Source of the DNA: Bacteroidota bacterium
GTDB taxonomy: Bacteria; Bacteroidota; Bacteroidia; Flavobacteriales; JADGDT01
Length of the DNA: 40,806 bases
Direction: 5' to 3'
NCBI GenBank assembly: GCA_039714315.1
Contig: JBDLJM010000010.1
Location: 1-40,806, forward strand
In this document: piece after piece, positions 34,827-40,806 of the stretch
Layout of the letters: each line of letters starts with the position of its first letter
How positions within the stretch are numbered: the stretch's first letter is position 1
Made by a program: the position numbers and the translations under genes
The notes under the pieces: generated by a model
What the model was told of the DNA's origin: nothing
Database searches by the model: none
The model's input: only the letters and a program-made list of their open reading frames with translations

Positions 34827-35447
34827 TTGACAGATAAAACTGAAACAATGCAAAAAAAATGGTCGGCTCCAATGCGTATATATCATTGGATTAATTCATT
34901 AGTTATAACCTTACTGCTTATAACGGTTGTACTGAGGAAAACGGTTCTCGACAAACATCTTTTAAATCAAAATATTCAAAATTTCTTAGAGGAAAATAAT
35001 TTTGAAATTGCTAAAGACCTCACCTTGAATCTGGCAAAACAAATTCGCTCTGAAATGTGGGATTGGCACTATGTTTTTGGTTTTATTTTAGCATCTTTAA
35101 TCGTTATCAGGGTAGTTTTGTTTTTTACAAAATCAGGAATAACTGTAATTAAAGATGGATTCAGTTTCTTAACAAAGAAGAAAAAAAACAATTACTGGAT
35201 ACAACTCCTTTATCTGGCCGTATATCTTGCTATTTTCATTATTTCACTTACCGGAGTGTTAATGTATTTCTACAAAAACCTTGGCTGGACACATGACACA
35301 AAAGAACTGTTAGAAAGTATTCATGTATCAATAATGAACATCATCATATACTTCATTCCTATTCATATTATTGGGATTGTTTTAGCCGAAAATGAAGATG
35401 AAAAAGGTATAACATCAGATATGATTAACGGTGGAAATATCAATTGA
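34827..35447 (+). CDS. Cytochrome b561 family membrane protein
   Basis: 206 residues with four membrane helices (about 22-40, 80-100, 125-147, 165-183). Candidate haem ligands are His24 in MRIYHWINSL and His81 in WDWHYVFGF, with further His in the last two helices (ESIHVSIMN, YFIPIHIIG), as in prokaryotic cytochrome b561 / Ni-Fe hydrogenase b-type subunits. It transfers electrons in the membrane; partner unknown. Start TTG 34827 or ATG 34848 (MQKKWSAPMRIYHW); the latter is closer to family length. Begins 30 bases after the M64 gene. Confidence 0.85.
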   Translation: MTDKTETMQKKWSAPMRIYHWINSLVITLLLITVVLRKTVLDKHLLNQNIQNFLEENNFEIAKDLTLNLAKQIRSEMWDWHYVFGFILASLIVIRVVLFFTKSGITVIKDGFSFLTKKKKNNYWIQLLYLAVYLAIFIISLTGVLMYFYKNLGWTHDTKELLESIHVSIMNIIIYFIPIHIIGIVLAENEDEKGITSDMINGGNIN

Positions 35448-35449
35448 AT

Positions 35450-35583
35450 CTCCAAATGCTCAAATAAATTTGAAGTATTTTTTTGTTTTTCAAATTTCAA
35501 ATTTATTGCATAGCCTGAGCTACGGAATAAATTTTAAATGAAGTGAAACTGAAAAAGACAAAAAAGTTAATGAGCATTTGGAG
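35450..35583. repeat. Nested inverted-repeat element (134 bp)
   Basis: Outer perfect 13-bp ends CTCCAAATGCTCA (35450-35462) and TGAGCATTTGGAG (35571-35583); inner perfect 12-bp repeat AATAAATTTGAA (35463-35474) / TTCAAATTTATT (35496-35507). It contains GCATAGCCTG, a word also in copy A of the structured element. It fills the gap between the cytochrome and phosphoesterase genes. No obvious target duplication. Confidence 0.65.
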
Positions 35584-35613
35584 GTTTAACTGATATATAT
35601 TAAATAAATAGAT

Positions 35614-36648
35614 TTGGACAAAAGAAAAAATATTAAAATAGTATTCTTCTCTGATACTCACCTTGGGTTTGATTATCCGCTAAAAACAACTTCTAAACCG
35701 CATAGAGGTGAAGATTTCTATAATAACTTCACTAGAGTATTAGATAGAGCAAAAAAAATTAATGCCGATCTTATTATTCACGGAGGCGATTTATTTGATA
35801 AAGCAGATGTCAGTCAGAAAATTATAGACAGATGTTACGATGCTTTATACCAGGTTGCCGACTTTGGTATCCCTACTATTTTAATTCCGGGAAATCACGA
35901 TAAAAAAAAGCTTCCAACCTCCTTATTTGTTGAACACCCAAACTTATATTTTCAAAACTACACCTCCAGTATTACTTTAAAACTTAATGGAAAGGAGTTT
36001 GATATACACACATTACCATACCTTAAGGAAATTGGAAATACGATTGAAGGTGAACTTTCAAAATTAATAACTGATGATGATAGCAATAATTATAAAATTC
36101 TTTTGATGCATCAAAGCTTAGAAGGTTCAAAGGTAGGGCCGGTTGATTTTACTTTTAAAAACACGAAAGACACAGTTGGACAAAGTCAAATACCATCGCA
36201 TTATGACTTAGTACTTTCCGGACATATTCACCGTTATCAGGTTCTGGAAATAGCTACAGATGAAAATAAAAAAATACCTTTCATATATAGTGGATCGACA
36301 GAAAGAACATCTTTTTCAGAAATAAAAGAGGAAAAAGGTTTTGTAGTTTTGGAATTCAAAAGAAACAAATCTTTTTTATCTCCCGAAATTACCTTCGAGA
36401 AACTACCTATGCGTACAATGCACGATATAATTATTGAAAGAAATATTACCGACGATAAAGAAATAGAAAAAGAACTCATACAAAGAGCCAAAGACATTGA
36501 AGCAAACGCAATAATAAGAGTTGTTAGCGACAATGATGAAACCAAACTCAAACTAAAAACAAAGCTTTTAAAAAAATGCTTTAGTGAAAGTTCAATTGTG
36601 AGTGTCAAAGGGCTTTCTTCTTTGTACAGAACGCCTAAATATAAATAA
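35614..36648 (+). CDS. SbcD/Mre11-like metallophosphoesterase
   Basis: 344 residues. Calcineurin-like metal motifs are in order: FFSDTHLG (13-16 core), IIHGGDLFDKAD, IPGNHDKKK, LMHQS and LSGHIHRY. The arrangement, length and capping region resemble DNA-repair exonuclease SbcD/Mre11-type phosphoesterases, which cleave DNA with an SbcC/Rad50 partner. No sbcC-like ATPase is near, and this may be a stand-alone relative. Start is TTG (MDKRKN). Sixteen bases before the LOG gene, so likely the first gene of a three-gene transcript. Confidence 0.87.
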   Translation: MDKRKNIKIVFFSDTHLGFDYPLKTTSKPHRGEDFYNNFTRVLDRAKKINADLIIHGGDLFDKADVSQKIIDRCYDALYQVADFGIPTILIPGNHDKKKLPTSLFVEHPNLYFQNYTSSITLKLNGKEFDIHTLPYLKEIGNTIEGELSKLITDDDSNNYKILLMHQSLEGSKVGPVDFTFKNTKDTVGQSQIPSHYDLVLSGHIHRYQVLEIATDENKKIPFIYSGSTERTSFSEIKEEKGFVVLEFKRNKSFLSPEITFEKLPMRTMHDIIIERNITDDKEIEKELIQRAKDIEANAIIRVVSDNDETKLKLKTKLLKKCFSESSIVSVKGLSSLYRTPKYK

Positions 36649-36664
36649 TTAACAAAGAAAATAA

Positions 36665-37246
36665 ATGCAAAGTTTATCAGTATTCTGTGGTGCAAGTGCA
36701 GGAAATAAGGAAATATACAGATTAAAGGCCGAAGAACTCGGCAGAAAGATGTGCGAACGAAATATTGATTTGGTCTTCGGTGGAGGAAAAGTTGGCATGA
36801 TGGGATTTATTGCTGATGAAGTAATAAAGAACAACGGAAAAGTAACCGGTGTTATTCCACATTTTTTATCCAGTAAAGAAGTTGAACACGATGGATGCAG
36901 TGAAATAATTCGGGTTGATACTATGCACGATCGTAAAATGGAAATGTTCAAAATCAGTCAGGGAGCTATTGCTATGCCGGGAGGATATGGTACTTTCGAT
37001 GAAGTTTTTGAAATGCTTACCTGGGCTCAGTTAGGCCTTCACACCTATCCTATCGGTTTTCTAAACATCAATTCATATTTCGACAGTTTATGCGAAATGG
37101 TAGAAAACATGTACAAAGAAGGCTTCCTAAAACAAAGTCATCTAAATATGATAATAATTGAAGAAGATATTGATATTTTACTTGACAAAATGGAAAAATA
37201 TCAGGCACCTGAAGTACCTAAATGGATTAGATCTGAAAATATTTAG
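36665..37246 (+). CDS. LOG-family protein (TIGR00730, nucleoside 5'-monophosphate phosphoribohydrolase type)
   Basis: 193 residues. SVFCGASAGNKE (5-16), LVFGGGKVGMMG (36-47) and AMPGGYGTFDEVFEMLTWAQLG (103-124) are LOG signatures; Arg90-Lys91 and Glu113 are the expected catalytic residues that release free base from a nucleoside monophosphate. In plants and some microbes this yields cytokinins; in most bacteria the physiological substrate is unclear. Three bases before the PhoD-like gene. Confidence 0.92.
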   Translation: MQSLSVFCGASAGNKEIYRLKAEELGRKMCERNIDLVFGGGKVGMMGFIADEVIKNNGKVTGVIPHFLSSKEVEHDGCSEIIRVDTMHDRKMEMFKISQGAIAMPGGYGTFDEVFEMLTWAQLGLHTYPIGFLNINSYFDSLCEMVENMYKEGFLKQSHLNMIIIEEDIDILLDKMEKYQAPEVPKWIRSENI

Positions 37247-37249
37247 ATA

Positions 37250-38266
37250 ATGAGACTTAATAACGTTAAAGTACTATCCTTTTCATTTCTTTCATTATTA
37301 ATTTTCTCATGTGATAATGATACTCCTAAAGAGGTCCATTATGCATTTGGTTCATGTAGTAACCAAATGTTTAAAGAACAAATGTGGGACGAAATAAACC
37401 AGTCAAATCCTGAACTATGGATTTGGGGAGGAGATGCTGTATATTCCGACACAGAAGACCCTGAGTATATGAAAGAACAGTACCGAATCCAAAAATCAAA
37501 TCCCGGTTATCAAAAACTATTGACTCAAAGCAAGGTGATTGGGACTTGGGACGACCACGATTATGGAGCAAATGATGCCGGAGAAGAGTACCCAATGAAG
37601 TATGAAAGCAAGAAAATGTTTTTAGACTTTTTGGATGTTAAAGAGGATGACGTCAGAAGGTCTAGAGATGGTGTTTACACAAGTTATAACTATGATTATG
37701 GGAAAGCCTCAATTAAGGTAATATTGTTAGATGCCAGATTTTTCAGAACAAAACTTACTCCCGATTCAACAGGAAATAAACGATATCTTGAAAATAAAGA
37801 TTCAAAAGGTACTATTCTTGGTGAAAAACAATGGGATTGGCTCTCTGACGAATTAAACAACTCAAATGCTAACTTTAATATTATTGTAAGCGGAATTCAG
37901 GTACTATCAAATTTACACGGTTTCGAATCTTGGGGTAACATGCCACATGAAAGAGAAAAGCTTTTGAAAACCATAGCAAACTCAAAAGCCAAAGGCACCT
38001 TTATTTTAAGTGGTGACCGTCATGTATGTGAAATTTCTAAAATTGAATTAGAAAATATGAAATATCCTGTTTACGACATTACATCAAGTGGGCTAAGTCA
38101 TTCATACAGAAATGTTGGCAGGGAAGACAACCCGTATAGAGTTAGTGAATTAATCGGCCTCCGTAATTACGCTTTTTTAAATTTCAACCTGGAAAACAAC
38201 TATGTTAATGTAGAATTAAGAGGAAATAATAACAAAGTGTTAATAAAACAAAAATTACAATATTGA
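37250..38266 (+). CDS. PhoD-like phosphatase lipoprotein
   Basis: 338 residues with a lipobox LIFSC (Cys21), so a lipid-anchored exported enzyme. The PhoD-like metallophosphatase pattern is seen as FGSCSNQ (33-39), WGGDAVYSD (59-67), GTWDDHDYGANDAG (98-111), LDARFFR and LSGDRHVCE. PhoD-type enzymes hydrolyse phosphomonoesters or phosphodiesters with Ca/Fe; the exact substrate here is open. It follows the LOG gene by three bases. Confidence 0.9.
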   Translation: MRLNNVKVLSFSFLSLLIFSCDNDTPKEVHYAFGSCSNQMFKEQMWDEINQSNPELWIWGGDAVYSDTEDPEYMKEQYRIQKSNPGYQKLLTQSKVIGTWDDHDYGANDAGEEYPMKYESKKMFLDFLDVKEDDVRRSRDGVYTSYNYDYGKASIKVILLDARFFRTKLTPDSTGNKRYLENKDSKGTILGEKQWDWLSDELNNSNANFNIIVSGIQVLSNLHGFESWGNMPHEREKLLKTIANSKAKGTFILSGDRHVCEISKIELENMKYPVYDITSSGLSHSYRNVGREDNPYRVSELIGLRNYAFLNFNLENNYVNVELRGNNNKVLIKQKLQY

Positions 38267-38422
38267 AATACGTATATGTTTAACAGGGTATTAACACATA
38301 ATACCAATACTATAATTTAAATTTGTATTAGTTATAAGTAATCTGTGTAATGAATAATGTTGAGAAAATCTTGAAATTACACCGTTGTACTTTATATTTT
38401 TTTCAATTAAAAATTTGAACTT

Positions 38423-39871
38423 TTGAATAAATTAGTTTTCAATATATTGCCCTTTGTATTACTCTTTCTTTCTTCATGTAATATTGATTCTTCGGATAAG
38501 CCTGAAGGAGGCGATATAGTATACCTTGGCGGTAATATCATAAATCCGGTTGATTCGGTAGTATACTTTTATTCCAAAGAAAAAGAATCTGAGAAAATAT
38601 CTACTAAATTAGATGAAGACAATTTCTTCCTGTTTGAACTTGACTCCTTAAAAAGAGGATTATATACTTTCCGTCATGGAAAAGAAATACAATATGTATA
38701 TCTCGAAAAAGAGGACTCCTTAATGCTAAGGCTCAATACCTCTGAATTTGACGAATCTCTTGTATACACAGGTGTAGGTGCTGCTGTAAACAATTACCTA
38801 ATTAAAAGATTTTTACAGATTGAAGATAACAAGATTAATATGGCAGATCTGTATTCTTTGGAAATAGATGACTTTGAACACGCAATTGACTCATTAAAAA
38901 CAATCGAATACAACTTACTAAGCGATTATAATTATGAAGGGAGTGGCTTTTCGCCAAATGCATTGAAGTATACTAAAAATATGCTCAAATATTCAGAGTA
39001 TGCAGTTAGGGAACTATATCCGATTAATCATACAAAAATGACCAAATTAGATTCATTAACACCTCTAAATGAGCATTACTTTGACTTTAGAGCTAATGTT
39101 AATTTAAATGACTCTTCTTTAAACTCAAATGAATATTACCTTGAGTATCTATATTATCGTTTAGCAAATTTCACTATTGACAGCATTATAAAGGTTATTC
39201 CTCAAAAAGATTTTTTTAATAATACTGAGAACTACGATATTCAATATTCTCAAATTAGAAATTATTTTATATCCGATATTTTTACTGATCAAAAAATTAA
39301 AAACTCTTTATTATTTCATTCTGCTTATAACCTATTGGGAAGAACTCTAACTGTTAAAGAAATTAAAAAAGAATTAATTCCTTTTTACTCAAATGTTACA
39401 GATTCTGCAAAAATTGAAATTATAAACAACTTACTGTTAAGATATACTGAATTACAACCCGGCTCTCCAGCTCCGGATTTTAATATTTGTGATGGAAGTT
39501 TTGATCAAAAGGAAAAAATGCTTTCTGATTATTTCGGAAAACCTATCTACCTTTTCTTCTGGTTAAGTCCGGGAAGATATTCATGGAACCTTAATTTAAC
39601 ATCTGAGTATAATAAATTAAAAAAACAATATCCTAATATAGAGTTCGTAAGTGTTTTTCTTGATTATCCGGAATTATGGAACGAAAGCAAGAAAAACAGT
39701 AATGCCAATGGCATTCAATTAATGGCTGATTATAAAATTGTAAAGAAAAAATACTTACTCAGCAGAAGCACCTCTTTTGTTTTAATAGATAAGGAAGGAA
39801 TAATTATTGAAACAAATACAAGTTGGCCGACCAGCGAACTAATAAAAAAGAAACTCGAAAAGCTTAACTAA
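38423..39871 (+). CDS. TlpA-like thioredoxin-fold lipoprotein lacking the CxxC
   Basis: 482 residues with a lipobox FLSSC (Cys19). An N-terminal beta domain and a helical middle precede a thioredoxin-like C-terminal domain (about 345-482): GSPAPDFNICDG, PIYLFFWLSPGRYSWNLN, IEFVSVFLDYPE, TSFVLIDKEGIII. This is the layout of Bacteroidota TlpA/AhpC-like lipoproteins, but the active-site position that normally reads W-C-x-x-C has SPGRYSW, so there is no redox pair. It may be a binding or chaperone protein. Start is TTG at 38423. A strong terminator overlaps its stop. Confidence 0.8.
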   Translation: MNKLVFNILPFVLLFLSSCNIDSSDKPEGGDIVYLGGNIINPVDSVVYFYSKEKESEKISTKLDEDNFFLFELDSLKRGLYTFRHGKEIQYVYLEKEDSLMLRLNTSEFDESLVYTGVGAAVNNYLIKRFLQIEDNKINMADLYSLEIDDFEHAIDSLKTIEYNLLSDYNYEGSGFSPNALKYTKNMLKYSEYAVRELYPINHTKMTKLDSLTPLNEHYFDFRANVNLNDSSLNSNEYYLEYLYYRLANFTIDSIIKVIPQKDFFNNTENYDIQYSQIRNYFISDIFTDQKIKNSLLFHSAYNLLGRTLTVKEIKKELIPFYSNVTDSAKIEIINNLLLRYTELQPGSPAPDFNICDGSFDQKEKMLSDYFGKPIYLFFWLSPGRYSWNLNLTSEYNKLKKQYPNIEFVSVFLDYPELWNESKKNSNANGIQLMADYKIVKKKYLLSRSTSFVLIDKEGIIIETNTSWPTSELIKKKLEKLN

Positions 39872-39904
39872 AAAAATCCCGAATTTAATATTCGGGATTT
39901 TTTT
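39871..39904 (+). terminator. Terminator of the TlpA-like gene
   Basis: AAAAAATCCCGAAT (39871-39884) pairs with ATTCGGGATTTTTT (39890-39903) around TTAAT, followed by further T. It begins at the last base of the stop codon and is symmetrical enough to serve the convergent DUF493-like gene as well. Confidence 0.9.
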
Positions 39905-39922
39905 AGTTATAGACCTCTATTC

Positions 39923-40204
39923 CTATAAAGATACAATTCCTTCTATAGACTCACATTCTCGGTATTTTAATATAATTGATTCCGACGAGGGCATAATTAC
40001 TCTAATTGTAATACTATTATATTTACCTGTTTTTGATGAACGAGTTGTTATTACTGCTCCATAATCTTTGAAAATTCCCTCAATTCTAGACAAACCATCT
40101 CCGGCAGCAGGCACAATAAATTTATACATATACTCACCGGGCCATTTACCTGTATCATCTAATTGCCCCCTTAATTTTCTATAAAACTCTTCCTTATTTT
40201 GCAT
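39923..40204 (-). CDS. DUF493 (YbeD-like) family protein
   Basis: 93 residues: EEFYRKLRGQLDDTGKWPGEYMYKFIVPAAGD (in pieces), IEGIFKDYGAVITTRSSKTGKYNSITIRVIMPSSESIILKYRECESIEGIV in sequence. This matches the small ferredoxin-like-fold DUF493/YbeD family, often found near lipoate genes in proteobacteria; in Bacteroidota the role is unknown. It converges with the TlpA-like gene across a bidirectional terminator. Confidence 0.8.
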   Translation of the reverse strand: MQNKEEFYRKLRGQLDDTGKWPGEYMYKFIVPAAGDGLSRIEGIFKDYGAVITTRSSKTGKYNSITIRVIMPSSESIILKYRECESIEGIVSL

Positions 40205-40466
40205 CTTATTATTATCGATAATGAAACTTTACAACTTTTATACTACCCCTCAGTTGACTGAACAGTAAGTATAAACTGATGGCAAAAATAATCAGAATTT
40301 TAATTCTATTCACCCGGACTTAATTATATTTTATCCCACTCCAAATATTTTAAAACTTTTAAGCATCTTTTAACAAAGGACCTCCTCAATAAGCATCACA
40401 GGTAATTTTGAAATTATAAAATCAATTTTCGTATAATTATGTTAATATAAATATTGATGTTGACGA

Positions 40467-40715
40467 GATTATTTGGGTCTATGTCGTTTGTAGTGGGTGA
40501 GGTATTCACAATTTTTTGAAATAAGCACATCGTCACCTTGAGCGGAGCTTGCGGAGTCGAAAGGTCTATTACGATAAATATACACTAGCTATTATCTCTG
40601 TAGAAATAGATGTTTCGACTCTGTTTCCGCCGCTTTGCTTTGGAAACTCCGCTCAACATGACGTACTTAAAAGAATAACATTTACCCACTATATTTGACA
40701 TAGACCCGATTATTT
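40467..40715. mobile_element. MITE-like element (233 bp) with 8-bp target duplication
   Basis: Element 40475-40707: ends GGGTCTATGTC / GACATAGACCC are perfect 11-bp inverted repeats and extend to 24 bp with 20 matches (inner TAGTGGGT / ACCCACTA). It is flanked by GATTATTT on both sides (40467-40474 and 40708-40715). Inside are nested inverted repeats: 40531-40547 with 40647-40663 (15 of 17 bp) and GAGTCGAAA (40554-40562) with TTTCGACTC (40613-40621). There is no room for a transposase, so it is non-autonomous. Confidence 0.85.
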
Positions 40716-40806
40716 GATCAATAACTAAACTTAAAAAGGCAGAATAGGCAGCAATAAGATTATTTATTACATCTTTAACATCATCCCTGTTAGCATATAC
40801 AACTAA
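40585..40806 (-). CDS. Possible 3' end of a gene entering from beyond the window, running into the MITE-like element
   Basis: A minus-strand frame is open from the window edge for 73 codons to TAG at 40585-40587. The first part reads LVVYANRDDVKDVINNLIAA, then AYSAFLSLVIDQII up to the target duplication; the rest is encoded by the element and is basic (SKAKRRKQSR). If the element is removed, the frame would continue for nine codons and stop (DQIISSTSIFILT). Only 33 native codons are visible, so coding status is uncertain. Confidence 0.3.
   Translation of the reverse strand, partial: LVVYANRDDVKDVINNLIAAYSAFLSLVIDQIIGSMSNIVGKCYSFKYVMLSGVSKAKRRKQSRNIYFYRDNS

Noticed and set aside
35614-37246. 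Defence system built on the SbcD-like nuclease and neighbours
   Set aside because: No SbcC-like ATPase or other defence partner is present; the LOG and PhoD-like neighbours have housekeeping-type families.

Overview
The window is a piece of a low-GC Bacteroidota chromosome. The evidence is an Oar-like TonB-dependent receptor, two secreted proteins with type IX secretion (T9SS) C-terminal sorting tails, the T9SS regulator PorX, an RnfBCDGEA operon headed by an RseC-like gene, promoters of the Bacteroidota form TTG-N19/20-TAnnTTTG, few Shine-Dalgarno sites and several TTG starts. The Oar-like receptor, PorX-tsaE-ald gene order and intergenic repeats look flavobacterial, whereas Rnf with RseC is commoner in Bacteroidia, so I do not name a class.

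Layout. 1-6.9 kb: cell-surface and secreted proteins (truncated Oar-like receptor, a lipoprotein, a C39-like cysteine-peptidase T9SS cargo, a LamG-like T9SS cargo). 7.1-7.4 kb: a structured intergenic repeat and the double terminator of the rnf operon. 7.4-13.3 kb (minus strand): rseC-like, rnfB, rnfC, rnfD, rnfG, rnfE, rnfA, coding for an ion-pumping ferredoxin:NAD+ oxidoreductase. 13.6-20.5 kb (minus): a SPOR-like protein, then a tight operon of a 7TM transglutaminase-like protein, an ATP-grasp amide ligase, a large membrane-anchored TPR protein and an outer-membrane beta-barrel. 20.8-27.7 kb: an HD phosphohydrolase diverges from porX, tsaE, ald, a small membrane protein, a D-2-hydroxyacid dehydrogenase and a PAP2-type phosphotransferase. 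27.7-29.7 kb: a GNAT-like acyltransferase convergent with a lipid kinase. 29.9-31.1 kb: rpsF-rpsR-rplI. 31.4-33.0 kb: a 57-residue zinc-ribbon-like protein convergent with a flavin oxidoreductase. 33.5-39.9 kb: M64 peptidase, cytochrome b561, SbcD-like phosphoesterase, LOG protein, PhoD-like lipoprotein and a TlpA-like lipoprotein without its CxxC. 39.9-40.8 kb: a DUF493-like gene and a 233-bp MITE-like element.

The most interesting region is 14.25-20.95 kb. The transglutaminase/ATP-grasp/TPR/beta-barrel operon lies between the intact 3' end of the HD gene and a decayed second copy of that same 3' end (a perfect 20-bp direct repeat 6,576 bp apart, and an aligned peptide with identical spacing). 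This is the footprint expected if the cassette had integrated into the HD gene and restored its 3' end. The gene content suggests an envelope-spanning system: an amide ligase in the cytoplasm, a membrane protein with an intact Cys-His-Asp transglutaminase triad, a TPR scaffold and an outer-membrane pore. Its product is unknown.

Other notable items are the MITE-like element with 24-bp inverted ends and an 8-bp target duplication, two copies of a structured intergenic element resembling a dispersed flavobacterial RNA-like repeat, and a possible lipid-modification cluster around 27-29.7 kb.
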